Source: Plasmodium coatneyi | Lineage: Eukaryota; Apicomplexa; Aconoidasida; Haemosporida; Plasmodiidae | Assembly: GCF_001680005.1 (NCBI RefSeq) | Contig: NC_033563.1 | Coordinates: forward strand, 1,674,001-1,738,000 | DNA: 64,000 nucleotides | Direction of reading: 5' to 3' | Shown: positions 44,926 to 56,357 of the stretch, piece by piece | How positions within the stretch are numbered: position 1 is the stretch's first letter | Layout: the number at the start of each line of letters is the position of its first letter | Program-made: the position numbers and the translations under genes | The notes under the pieces: model-generated | Database searches by the model: none | Seen by the model: only the letters and a program-made list of their open reading frames with translations | Told to the model about the DNA's origin: nothing

Positions 44926-47502
44926 ATGATAAAATGTGTAAGGGGCAGAAGTGAAAGGAGGGGCCTTTTCTTCTGGTGCCATAAGAGAAGCGTGTTTGTG
45001 CCAAGTGAGAGGGATGTGGCAAAATTATCAGCGAAGAGCTTAGGCAATTACGCATTCGACATTTTAAGAATATCGAACGAAAATAAAGCCATGTACGAAA
45101 TGTTTAAAAAGAGGATAAACGGTGAAATAGGTTCATTTGACGCAAAGGATTGTTATAGGGTGTTAAAATCTTTGGAAATAAACAACAAGCTGAATGAAGA
45201 AGAAGATATGGTAAAAAACGTCTTGCATCAGATATCTGTACAGACATGCAAATATTCAATGAAAGAGATATGTGATATTTCTTTTTTATGTTCCAAGTTA
45301 AATTTGGTATACATTCCCCTGTATGCATCATTATCCATTTCGTTTTTGAACAAAATAAACTTGGCAACTCCTGAGAATTTATCTATTTTAAGTTTAAGTT
45401 TTTGTAAAGTGCAAATAAGAGACGTAAATCTGTTTAACCGAATAGCTATTGCAACATTGAATTTGCTACATATGTTTGACGTGGAAAATTTGATCAATGT
45501 GTTAATTTCGCTTGCCTACTTGGACATTAAAAAAGACATGCTATTGTACTCATCTGTGGAGATTTTTGTAAAAAATCAAAACAAGTTGAATGGTGATCAG
45601 CTGGTAAAAATTGCACATGTGTATTCCAAGTTCGACTTTGTAAATAAAGACATAAACTCCCTCCTTGTGGAGAGAATTCCCGCGTTCGTTCTGCAATTAA
45701 ATAATGTTCAGCTGGCCGAGTTCGCAATTTCGTTAAACAGGCTAGGAGTTCACTCCCACATTACTGATAAATTTGTTACCAATGTGAACTTGTCCCACTT
45801 AGCATTCCCCGTTGCCATAAAAGTGATCAGAATACTGTCCAGTGTTAACTGCGTGAATCATGTCAACATCGAGTTTAAGTATGACCAAATTTTGTCCTGT
45901 GTGCAAAATTTTTTGTTTATTCATGGGAGGGAAAATCACCTGAACGGCAAGGTAAATTTTGGCACATTGCACGGTTGTGAAAAATCTCCCCATTTATCGA
46001 GGGATAACGGGAATGACGACAAGAATGATTTCCTTACCGATTTGGTTAGTAACAGAATGGCAGAACATAGCACTCAGGGTGGCAACCCACCGGTGGATGA
46101 CGAATGGGGGGAATCATTTCGACTAGGCCACCTTACGAGTGAGTACAGTCCCATTCATGATATGCAGGGAAGTTCCCAGTTTTACTTCCCAGTTTTGGAG
46201 CGCACTTTAAACAAAACAAATTCATGTGGAAGCGAAATAAAGAGCCGCGTTTTTTCTGAAGAAGAAATAACACAGCATTATCTGCGGTACAATTTGAAGC
46301 AGAAAATAAATCCCAATTCGGTGTGCCATTTGAATGTAGACCTATTTGAATGTCTGGTGAATTTGCTTCTACAAAATTGTGTAAGTGAGTATGAAGACAA
46401 GTTGAAATATTTTTTAAATTGCATAAGTCGAGAAATTATTCTTTCGAAAGAGTACTTAAATTTCAATTGCTTAGTAAAAATATTTTCTTCTCTATTTAAA
46501 ACGCCAATCATATGGAACTTGTCACTTTTAAATTGGAGTTCCGTCAATTCTGCCAAGGGGAGAAAGAAGTGCCTTTTCTATATCAACGAGGATACCAATT
46601 TTTATGAACAATTATTGCAGCGCTATTTTTCTATTTTCCACTCATCTGAGAATGCGGATAATCACAGCTTGGTGTTGTGCTTTATTTTGAATATGTTGAA
46701 TGCTGAGGTGAAGCATGTGCACAGGTCGTCAATCCAAAAATGCTTAGAGCATTACGCGATGATAAGGAGGAAGGGTAAGGACCAACAGGTGGGCTACCCT
46801 ATGGAGGACCAAAGTGTGTACAATTTTGTGGAGTACTTTTACAAGGGTATCTCCCCATGGGGGAAAAGTAGGCACCGATTCGATGCAACTGCGGAGGAAG
46901 AAGCCGCTCCACAGGAGGAGAACTCACCCTTGGTGTATACCTTCCCCTACGCCATGAAGGACAGGGTGCCAAATAAAATTCTGACTTTAGAATTATTTGG
47001 AATTGTTCAAAATTTTACGAAAAATGTGAAGATGTACTTTAAGGAGGACGTATACACAATATCGCTGTTCGAGTTTGACAACTATGTGGCTTACCTCTTT
47101 TTGGAGCCGCAGGATTTTTTCTACTCCCCGGGGCAAGGCACCGAGTTGGACTTCTTAAGGGGAGTGAGTTTACGCAATGAACTCAAGGAAGAGGTGTATA
47201 AGTCCGCTGAATCTTCTGACGTGAGAAACGCGGGGGAGGTAGGTACCGCCCAAGGCAGGGACGCCAAGACAGAAAAAAAACAGCTCCTTCTAATTTGCGA
47301 CATGTCGTACAATCCGTATGAAATTTTTCAGAACAATAATTATTTCGTAAAGTCGGAGACATTAGTTAAAATAAATTATTTGCTGATTAAGGGGTACAGC
47401 ATAATTGCCATTCCGTTTTATTCCTGGAGGTGTATGAGTTACGAGGAGAAGCTGGGCTCCATTGGGGCGCTTCGGCAGAACGTCCTGGACGGGCAGGGTT
47501 GA
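44926..47502 (+). CDS. RAP domain-containing protein (putative organellar RNA-binding)
   Basis: Single exon, 858 aa. RAP proteins are expanded in apicomplexans and act mainly in mitochondrial RNA processing and rRNA-fragment stability. The C-terminal RAP domain (about 786-852) shows LLLICDMSYNPYEIF, then SETLVKINYLLIKGYSIIAI, then PFYSWRCMSYEEKL. This fits the family pattern of a hydrophobic strand, 'T..K...L...GY.vi.IPy.eW' and a closing helix. Upstream, helical repeats of the FASTK/OPR type are suggested by recurring units such as NLINVLISLAYLDI, GDQLVKIAHVYSKFDF and NVQLAEFAISLNRLG (about 100-330). Hydrophilic inserts lie around 340-420 and 640-680. The N-terminus (MIKCVRGRSERRGLFF) is basic and aromatic with almost no acidic residues, which is compatible with mitochondrial import. 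Confidence 0.88.
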   Translation: MIKCVRGRSERRGLFFWCHKRSVFVPSERDVAKLSAKSLGNYAFDILRISNENKAMYEMFKKRINGEIGSFDAKDCYRVLKSLEINNKLNEEEDMVKNVLHQISVQTCKYSMKEICDISFLCSKLNLVYIPLYASLSISFLNKINLATPENLSILSLSFCKVQIRDVNLFNRIAIATLNLLHMFDVENLINVLISLAYLDIKKDMLLYSSVEIFVKNQNKLNGDQLVKIAHVYSKFDFVNKDINSLLVERIPAFVLQLNNVQLAEFAISLNRLGVHSHITDKFVTNVNLSHLAFPVAIKVIRILSSVNCVNHVNIEFKYDQILSCVQNFLFIHGRENHLNGKVNFGTLHGCEKSPHLSRDNGNDDKNDFLTDLVSNRMAEHSTQGGNPPVDDEWGESFRLGHLTSEYSPIHDMQGSSQFYFPVLERTLNKTNSCGSEIKSRVFSEEEITQHYLRYNLKQKINPNSVCHLNVDLFECLVNLLLQNCVSEYEDKLKYFLNCISREIILSKEYLNFNCLVKIFSSLFKTPIIWNLSLLNWSSVNSAKGRKKCLFYINEDTNFYEQLLQRYFSIFHSSENADNHSLVLCFILNMLNAEVKHVHRSSIQKCLEHYAMIRRKGKDQQVGYPMEDQSVYNFVEYFYKGISPWGKSRHRFDATAEEEAAPQEENSPLVYTFPYAMKDRVPNKILTLELFGIVQNFTKNVKMYFKEDVYTISLFEFDNYVAYLFLEPQDFFYSPGQGTELDFLRGVSLRNELKEEVYKSAESSDVRNAGEVGTAQGRDAKTEKKQLLLICDMSYNPYEIFQNNNYFVKSETLVKINYLLIKGYSIIAIPFYSWRCMSYEEKLGSIGALRQNVLDGQG

Positions 47503-48094
47503 ATTTGTTAAGGGAACCGGAGAAGGTTCTCTCCACGCAGGTGGGGTGTCACACCGCATGCATACATGTGAATGTTGCGAAGTGACGCATAATCACAAGC
47601 ATACTATTTTGATCATATTTAAGGCATGTTCTGCATTTCTCTAGGAAAAGGGTTTGCACAAATGGGGGTGTGTTTCTGCAAAGCAGTGGATCCCCCAGCT
47701 GGTTATTTTATTATTATTTTTTTTTTTCTGTACATACACTGCTAATTAGCGGCGAAGGGAGCACCCCTTCGTTTTGCCTCCATCCCCCCCGTTGGTTATC
47801 TTCCCAAATGGACACACCGATGGGGATCCCATTTTGTTTAATTTGTTCCCACGTTTTAATTTGTAACTGTACGTATCTTTTGTGTTTTTTTAAAAAATAT
47901 TTCATGTAACTTTCTTAAATCGTAAGAAGTTCCCCTTTGACGTTAAATTATTGACGGCTTGTTTTTGTGTCAATTTTGTGCGATCACTGTGTCTCTGTAC
48001 GTTTCACCTTTGGAGGGGTGGTGGGGCACATGCTCTGTAAGTTTTTTGTCTACATACGCATGCCCCCATTTGGTGTAGTACCTCCCTCGAAAAT
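47503..48094. other. Tandem intergenic region
   Basis: 592 bases between the RAP gene and the secreted-protein gene. It contains a T12 run near 47717, CCAAATGG near 47805 and a CCCCCATTTGGTG word at 48063, about 30 bases before the next start codon. Confidence 0.6.
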
Positions 48095-49288
48095 ATGAAT
48101 GGCCCGATTTTGAAAATTTTCCTTTTCGGGGTGCTTTGCCAATGTGCACTATTATTCTCAAGGGGAGAGACTCACCAGCCTGGCGACTTGAATATAGACC
48201 TATGTACGAAATGAGGAGGGTACGAAGGAGGGGGATATCCCTCTTCTCGGTTGCTTTAGTGTAGCAACTGGGTGCTGGCTGATGCATGTGTAACGTGGAA
48301 ACTTGCCCGTTATAGCTGTATATTATGACCAATCTATGCATAGAAGCCAATTCACTTAAATTTTCTTCCTTTTCTCCCCACAAGCGTACGATGATAAAAA
48401 GCAAAAAGCGTTTAAGTTGCAGTTAAAAGGGGAGACGGCATCCGTGGACACCCCATTAATTATTCTCCAACCAACGGTGAGGAAGAGTTTCGCCTGGGAA
48501 AATGCACAAATGGGGCATTTTGAATTTACAAATTTAGTGGACGGATGACCATGTGCAGTTCGTGCAGACACTTTTATGCCGCGCCAACTGTACCTTAGTT
48601 TGAGTGAGCACTTAGATGGTGACCCCCATTTGGTGATTTAACCTTTAACGTTGAAATGTGCAAATGCAATTTGCAGGAGGATGTTCCGCCAGGCGAATTG
48701 TATAACAAATATTTGGATGAAGTGGATGACCCCTCAAACATTTGTAATTTGGAAAATTGAGAGAAATCTCAGCTCACAAAACTACAATTGGAATGCTCTT
48801 AAAAATGGGAGGAAAGAAAAAGGACAGCTGGAGCTGACACGCATCCACTACGCCTTTTACTTTGTCTTTCCAACGCAATGATGAAAGAAAAAAAAAAATT
48901 CGCTTCCTCCCTTTGCAGCTGCGACGGACGTTTTACGCAACCTAGTGGACTCCTTCGAACCGGTATTTCCACCAAAAGGTTTTATTTTTATTTGGTCCCA
49001 GGATAAATGGCGAGCCAACTTCCACGATAACCTCACGTAGGAACACATTTGAACAATTTTTTTCCCCCTTCTCAGATAGAACAGAAAAGGTTCTTAGATA
49101 GGGTAAAGCACAAAAAATAATGAAAAAAAAAAGGAAGTAAAATATGCTGACAAAAAAAAAAAGGCACATGAACCCTGCTCTTCTCAGCGCACACACACAA
49201 TTATGCCAACTTGAAACGACTTCATTTTCAGTTTCTAGATGAAGTGGACGCGCATGTAAAATTTTATGAAAGTTTTTCCACCGAGTGA
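48095..49288 (+). CDS. Predicted secreted protein, six small exons, function unknown
   Basis: Exons 48095-48203, 48385-48476, 48677-48743, 48919-48962, 49076-49102 and 49232-49288; all GT-AG, phases 1-0-1-0-0; 131 aa. No single frame here is long, so the gene is easy to miss. The start MNGPILKIFLFGVLCQCALL is a clear signal peptide, with likely cleavage after the Ser-Arg-Gly region near residue 24. The mature part is acidic and helical: KAFKLQLKGETASVDTPLII, EDVPPGELYNKYLDEVDD, ATDVLRNLVDSF, FLDRFLDEVDAHVKFYESFS. It has no Cys pairs, membrane segment or PEXEL-like RxLxE that I can see. Exon 5 is only 27 nt. The phases close perfectly and the product is compositionally sensible, but I recognise no family. 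Secretion is inferred from the signal peptide. Confidence 0.7.
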
Positions 49289-51286
49289 AATTTGCGGTAT
49301 GGTTCGGGAAAGCGACAAAGGAAGAGTTCCTTTTTTTTTCTTTTTTTTCTCCCCTTTGAAGAAAATATTTGTACAGCAATGTGGCAATAAATTTGAAAAT
49401 GTGGGGGGAATGAATCTCCCACTATTGTTCCTACCACTGCACCCCCTACCACCATGGGTCTTCCTCCCGCGCGCGTAAATATGTAGACCTAAGGTCTGCA
49501 CGGCACGTGTAAGTTGTGTCCTGCCTTATATGGACTCTTCACCCACCACTACAATTCCAATGTGCAACAACTCACGAATATATATGATCCCGTCTTGTGC
49601 TGCATATTGGAAGTGACTTCGTACCACTCCACAGGTGGGGGGGGTGTTCATATATAAAGAAGCGCTCACAAAAGAGCAAACAGGAAAAAGTACTCCCTCT
49701 ATCTAACTGCGTCTTGGGGGTCAACTAAATGTTGTTTACGGCAAAAAAGAAAAACAATAAATAAAATAAGCTTAAAAAGAAATTTCTTTTTCCATTCACA
49801 ATTCTTATATAAATTTTACTATAAAGGGATGAAACAGCTTCGCTTTACATTGTTTTATTCCATTTAAGGATTCCATTTTGTTGCTAAATTTTTTTTTCTT
49901 CCAACAGGAATACAGTTCATCTTTTACGCCGTGTCAATTTTTTTTTTTTTTTTCTTCCTACATTTAGTTGCCGACTACCCCCCCTGGTGATATTTTCCCT
50001 TTCCGCTATTCCGAAACAGTTTAAAAAAGCAAAAATAAGGCTGAACTTGGAATGGGAAGTACCACCATCTGTGTTTGCTTTTGTGAGTAATGACAGAAAA
50101 GTTTAGCTTCCCCGTGTATGCTCCAGGGATGCAAAAAAAAATTTTGTTAGTATAGCGGCATATTTTTTAGCAGGATAAAGGGAATTTTTTATATATAAAA
50201 AGGCTCACCTCAATTTGGCGATTCTATGCCGTGGCATAATATGCCGGCCAAAAAAAAAAAAAAAAAACGTATGCACCTCAGCAGGGCCATATATCACTCT
50301 CCGCGCTCAACTTTAGAGCATATCAGAGAATAGAAAATATAACAAACCGAATGGATTACAAATAAAAAAAAATACTCGTACCGCGTAAGCGCCGTTGCGC
50401 TGAACAAAAATGAAAAAGAAAAGCATCACCATTATTATATGCGCGTATGGGTTATATTACCTACTGCCCACATACATCCATGCAACATACGTAGAAGCAA
50501 TTTATTTTTTATATTCCTACGCGTCGGTAATAATTCCATATGATAAGAAAAATATATCATCCCGAGCTTATAATATTTATATATATGTATACATTTTTTT
50601 TTTCAAGCATAATTTTTTATTCCATTTTTCGCCCCCCCTCCTGCAATTTTCTTATATTATTATTACCTAAATTTATTCGTATCATTTTTTTTTTTAAGCA
50701 TTTAAAATTTTTTTTTTTCCCATTTTGGTAATATATATTGTATATATTTATATGTTTACGCATTATATGCTACATATTTCTATAACAAGAGCTTCTTCAT
50801 TTTGTAATTGATTACGTTGCATGTTATCGAAGAGGTACCTTTCGAAGGTTTTCATCTCCTGCCATTTGAATATTTTTTTTTGAAATTCAAGCTGTTACAA
50901 AATAAAAAGAAAACGGCTGTTTTCGGGTCATTTTATCGATTACTTTTCATTTTTATTGTTTGTTTGTTTGTTTTCCTTTTGTTTTCTACTTTTTTTTCTT
51001 TTTTGCGTTCATATAAGTAACGTTCTACGCCCCTTTTGTTACGTCATCTCCACGTATATCTACGTACATCCATACATATGCTGAAGCGTACATATATATG
51101 CCTATGCGCACGTGTTAACTTTAGCAGCTCGTACATAGATAAAGCCGTTTGAGCAGTACATGCATACGTGTAGATATCACCTGCATATACTCGTTAAAAC
51201 CGCCTCAAGCGTACATCGCACTTGTACAGATACGCAAACGTATTCGTATTTGCCTCTTTAACCAATATCCCCGTAATTTATACAAA
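49289..51286. other. 2-kb intergenic region upstream of ALBA3
   Basis: AT-rich flank containing A17 (50251-50267) and T runs (49936-49953, 50590-50598, 50690-50697). A C/T/A-rich leader near 51020-51290, full of ACGTA/CATACA words, precedes the ALBA3 start. The open frame 50410-50670 is hydrophobic AT-rich sequence, and I do not call it a gene. Confidence 0.65.
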
Positions 51287-52366
51287 ATGGGAAGCACAGA
51301 GGAAGTGACACAGGAACGAGCCGAGAATTCAATTCAGGTAATCACGGCGCCCTTGGGGCCTAGCCCAAAGGGGGGAATGCAGAGCGCATAAAAAAGGGAA
51401 ATATATGACGCGACGAAAAGTGGAGAACGTATAACGGGACAGCACATGGAGAGCAGTTCGCATGGCCAAAATAGACGAACCCCAATATGTGGACCCAAAT
51501 GTAGACCTAAATGTGCCTCCTGTTCTTTTTCCATTGTCCGTCACGCAGTTATTTCAAAAATATATATATTTCAGCGCGACTCCTCTTTATCATGCACAAA
51601 ACGCGCGTATGACTCATATGTGTTTTGTTCTCGTTCGATCAATCATGTTGTCGCTGCGTAAAATTGGGCTGGACGTCCTACAAATGTTAAAAGTGGAGGC
51701 GGATTTGCACAGGCGTGGAAACTTTTCTCATTCTTGTGCTTGTTAATTTTCTGCTACTCTGTCTATTTCATTTTTTTTATCTTTTTGCCACGATGGGTAT
51801 TCTGTGTGCTTTCTTTGATGTTAGCGCATGCGCGCACTGCTCCCCCCACGTGCATCAAAATTTCGTCCAACTTTAGGCGCGTCCATTGAGAGGCGAAGCT
51901 ACCGCTTGCCGCTCATGCGCACATATATGCATGCACCCGGACTTGTGTATAAATCCTCTTGCTGTTTCACCCCCTTTTGTAGGTGTCCATGACCAAAAAG
52001 CCAACGTTCTATGCTCGTATCGGAAAAAGAATGTTTACCGGAAATGAGGAAAAGAGCCCATTCGACGAAGTCATAATAACCGGCTTGGGAAGTGCCACCA
52101 AAATTGCAATTGGTGCAGCGTCCATAATGGAAAAGGAAGATATAGGTAAGTGCACATATACGTTTTTGTACATGTGGGACGTTTCCCTTCGTTGATGTGA
52201 ATCTTGCACATTTGACTGCTCACCTCATCGCGTTGTATGCCACTCCTCACCCGTAGGGCAAATCATCAAAATTGAAACGGCCTACTTTAGCTCGGATCGA
52301 ATCAACAGGAGGATACCCAAAATAACGATCGTTCTGAAGAAGCACCCAGACTTTGTCGCAAGTTAA
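51287..52366 (+). CDS. ALBA3: ALBA3 DNA/RNA-binding protein
   Basis: Exons 51287-51337, 51983-52145 and 52257-52366; 107 aa. Alba proteins are small dimeric nucleic-acid binders. In P. falciparum, ALBA3 associates with chromatin, including subtelomeres, and with RNA. The Alba fold is plain: YARIGKRMFTGNEEK, then DEVIITGLGSATKIAIGAAS, then KEDIGQIIKIETAYFSS with the exon 2/3 junction in the Gly codon, and ITIVLKKHPDF at the end. The 107-aa length is what I recall for the P. falciparum protein. The first coding exon is a 17-codon acidic leader (MGSTEEVTQERAENSIQ) followed by a 645-base intron, long for this window. Confidence 0.93.
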
Positions 52367-55092
52367 ATGAAAGATGTGGAGAAAACATGTAGCTGATAAT
52401 GGAAGTGCCCAAAGTAAAATGCATGTGTTGTTTGGGAACTAGCCAAGAATGTATTTGGTGAGAACTGCACCTTGAAGTACGAGCATAACGCAAGAAAAAG
52501 GGCTGAACAGAAAAGTCCAAAAAAAAAAAAAAAAAAAAAAAAAATAGCTAACTGGAGTACCACTTTTCGCTAGTTGTTTTTTTTTTTTTTTTTTTTTTTG
52601 AGCAGTCACCCAGCGATATTTCGCGCCGCCCATTGTGCAAAGGTGTTTAAGTAAAATGTGCCCCTATACACATGCCTATGGCGACGTGCGCGCGAAACGA
52701 ACATTGTAAGCCCAAGGGGTTACCTAACAAGTAGTAGAAATGTCAAGATCGAAGCACGGAGGAATCTGTTGAGAGTCTCATTTATACATATATATATACA
52801 CCAATAGAAAAAAAAAAAAAATTGGAAGAATTGCTTACCATATTTACGTGTTTTTGTATGTATTTATTTTTGGCCTCCCACTTGTGTGCCTATATATATA
52901 CTTGTGTATGTATTGTTATTTTTTTTTTTTCCAACCTCCTTTCATTTTTCACGTTTTCCCTTCACCGTTATACACCCTGCATGTTTAAGCAACTTTTTTT
53001 TTTTTCCCCCACGTCAAAAGCTTTTAATTTGATTGATCTTAAAGCGCTTACTGAATTTGTATACATGCTACAACACACCTATGCGAGATTGAAAAGAAAA
53101 AAAAAAAAAAAAAAGACATTCCAATAAACGGACACACCAACCCCCACACGCATATACATATATACATATGTACCCACCCACATGTATATATTTACGTGTG
53201 TACATGCACATGCCTGCGCAAGCCCCACGCATATGAATATACGCTTATATACACTGATATATATACGCACTTATACGTTTACATACTAAACTCACACTTT
53301 TTAATTCATCCCAAGAATAAACCATATGCATATTTTTTCTTATTAAGTTCCTTTTGGAAAAAGAAGAAAAAAGGTCAACAAGGAGGAATGCTTCTTAACG
53401 GAGAAATGTGACAACAGATGTAGGGACTCCTCGAGGTGTGTGCCGAGTTAAGGGAAAAGTTAAAAGGCCCCAGTGGGATGAGGATGGTGTTCTGGAAAAG
53501 AGGCAAAAGGGGAGCACGCAACTGACAGGAAAAATTGGAGGTTAGCAGCGGTTTCGTCGGTTTTAGCCTTGTTTACCGTTTTAGCGATACTCTTCTGGTA
53601 CACCCTTGTGAGGGGAAGGGGGAAGACGGTACAACTAGATGTGTACCCATGTTTGAGGACGCGTGGTCCCAACGTTCTGCATTGTCCAATGGGTTTACAA
53701 ATGTTTGAAAAAACACAATTTGGGGCACCATTTGGAAGCGAATGGAGCAGCAACATTGTTGGCATAAATTGGGCACCCTTTTCTCCACCGGTGGCGCGCA
53801 CATAGGGAGGTAGTAATCCCCAAATGAAGAACCGCAATTGGGGCAAATATGTGTGGACATATGCTGCTACATGTTGGTATGTCTACCTCCATTTTGATGG
53901 CACCCCCCTAAGCATTTCCCTGCCTATAATTTTTCCGCTACTTCGTATTTGCCACGTAAATGTAAAGGAGAGGTATCTCTTGGAGTTTATTTTAATCATT
54001 CTGGTTGGGGCTACTAGGAATGGGCGATCTTCCCTCCATGTATGCATAAAAATGAAAGGGAAAAATAATTCTTACGGTTAGGTGGGTCACCACAGGGGGG
54101 TGTCCCCATAGTTTAGGGACCAGCATAATTCCCCTTTTAAATGTTACACACTGAGAACTTAGCATAATTCCGCTCACTGAACCTCTCCATTTTTCTCTGT
54201 TTATATATCCCTTGGGTAGGATATCGTGCTCGTCCTCATCAGCGTATGGACACAAGGGAAAATCTACACACTGGATTGGAGCAAAATAACCACCACGCTA
54301 GTTAAAATGTGCTGAAAAGGGGTAATTTTTTTTTTTTTTTTTCTCAAAACTGCATGGGAAATTATTCCCCCTAGTGATGGTCACGTGTTTCTTACCAACC
54401 ATATTCTTATTCGTTGTTTCTTTTTTTTCCTTCCGTATTGCATATCTGAGGGTGCTTTCAAAAACTTTTGTACACATTTTTTTTCGAGTAACATCGATTT
54501 TGTCTGACTGTTATGCCACCCCTATGTATGACCATGCCGATGCCCCTACCCCTGTTCTTGCCCTTGTCCTAGCCCTTTTTTTGGTTTCTTCTTGCAGCTA
54601 CTCCCCCGCACACTGCGTTCAATTTGGTGTAGGTACCGTCTGCCGTGCGTTATGTAACTTCCCCGCAGGATAACCGTTTTGACATGTTCCTTCTACACTT
54701 CTTTTTCTTTTTTTTGCACTTTGCGTTGCGGGGGGGAAGTTCTATTTTGTTAGAATGTGCCCCGTTTTATTTTTTTTTCCTACATGTTTATTTCATTTGC
54801 AATTTTCCAAACAGTTATTTTATTACCCCATAGGTGATTTGACAAAATTTTGTAAGTTTTCCCCCAAAAACTGAATTCTTCACGTTTTTCCCTTTTTTTT
54901 TTTTTTTTTTTTTTTGCGTCCATTGGGAGTTACTTGATTTTTCTTTCCAAGGAGGCACTTTTCAATAGTACACAACGGAGAAGGGTAAATGAGTAACAGT
55001 CCGTTCTGCGTAACTTTGAGACAATTTTTTTGTGTAATCGAAAAAGGGAAAAATATAATTTCCTCTTGGACATCGCATTGAATACACCCACA
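52367..55092. other. 2.7-kb intergenic region
   Basis: Between ALBA3 and the NOT-domain gene. It has two opposed homopolymers close together (A24 at 52520-52543 and T23 at 52577-52599), alternating purine-pyrimidine DNA at 53140-53290, and T runs at 54329-54342 and 54893-54915. The open frames near 53460-53850 (-) and 54374-54673 (+) have no family signal. Confidence 0.65.
52520..52599. repeat. Paired poly(A) and poly(T) tracts (potential hairpin)
   Basis: An A24 run and a T23 run are separated by about 33 bases. A single strand could fold into a long A-T stem with a short loop. Such pairs are hard to assemble and may vary in length. Confidence 0.7.
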
Positions 55093-56357
55093 ATGGAAAA
55101 AACGATGGAAGACCAATGCGAGACCAATTTGATGAAGGGGGATGGAAAGAAAAAACAAATCAACGATGAGAAGTTGTCTATATCGGCTCAAAGGCTACTC
55201 GAGCGGAACAGTAATGACGCCAGAAAAAAAAAAAGGCACACACAAATAGATTTAAACGTTGTGTTATTTGTGCACTTTTGCTCTTATGCATTTGGTCATG
55301 CATGCACATATGAGATTTCTTTAGTTGAGGGGGAAGTGTTGTTCGATGTTGTCGTTCTTCCCAAAGGGAACGAACCATGGTGCGGATTGGACACCAGGGA
55401 ACATCCCCCCCCGAGAGCTCCTACGAAGGAAGAAAACATCGTTGCTCTTTCCTTTATTCCCCTTTTCCTTGCACCCTGTCCGCCCCCCTCCTCCGCAGCG
55501 CTTAAACTGCAGGAACTCATCGAGAGTAGCTACACAAATTGTATAAAGAAAAGTGACAGAGATCATTTCCGCCAGTACACCCCACGGGTAATGTGTGGCA
55601 ACCCGTGCGAGTTTTTCCCATCAACTCCTCTTTCCGATTTTCAAAGGTGCGTGGAAGTAAGGGGAAGTCCACGTCGACGGTTCCTACGTTTGTCTGGAGT
55701 AACCATCCCCTGCCCAACATCGTATACTACTCATATGTGCATGCAGGAATGTATATATATATGGTTGCGCATCTGTGCGGATGTATCTTCCCCTTGTAGC
55801 CCTCAGCTTTTCGAAAAGCTTCCCCTGGATACGCTCTTTTTTATATTTTACTATCAACCGGTGAGTGCCCCAAAAAGGGGAAAGTTACATGGGAGCAATA
55901 ATGTGCATGCCTACCTGGGTATGTCCCATTCTCCTTGCGCCTCTGCCTGTATGCATACCTATCCGTGCGCATGCCTACCCCCAATTAGGGAACCTACCAG
56001 CAACACCTGGCGGCGAAGGAACTGAAGAAAAAATCTTGGAAGTACCACAAGAAATACACAACTTGGTTTTTGCCGTGCGATAAGAACATTCGCATGCTGA
56101 ATGACAAAACGGAGCAAGGAACCTACCTGTCCTTTGACTACGAGTCGAGTACTATTTGCGCTGTCACTCCATTGCAAGCGTGTGCTTGTGTGTGTATTAA
56201 TGCATATTCGTACATCCCTATATTCGCACGTGTGAATGTTTGTATGCGCGTAATTATGTTTGGCCACGCCCCCCCTCCCTCCGCAGCCTGGTCCAAACAA
56301 CTGAAGGAGGCCTTCTCTTTTGAAGACATGTACCTGGAAGATGAAATAACGACGTAG
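55093..56357 (+). CDS. NOT2/NOT3/NOT5-domain protein (CCR4-NOT complex subunit)
   Basis: Exons 55093-55210, 55499-55646, 55800-55860, 55989-56148 and 56287-56357; 185 aa. NOT-box proteins form the scaffold module of the CCR4-NOT deadenylase/transcription complex. The C-terminal NOT box is intact: [20 protein letters not shown], then QQHLAAKELKKKSWKYHKKY, then TTWFLPCDKNIRMLNDKTEQ, then GTYLSFDYES and KEAFSFEDMYLED. Human CNOT3 has [33 protein letters not shown], and EQGTYIYFDYE. FRQYTPR and NPCEFFPSTPLSDF upstream mirror the CNOT3 region just before its box. The donors at 55211 (GTAATG) and 56149 (GTACTA) were chosen because only they keep frame and homology. The N-terminal coiled-coil half found in NOT3/5 is missing, so this is a short, NOT-box-only member. 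Confidence 0.9.

Noticed and set aside
50410..50670. 86-aa hydrophobic frame that could pass for a small membrane protein
   Set aside because: Hydrophobicity follows from AT-rich codons. It has no sensible loop structure and sits in ordinary promoter-type DNA.
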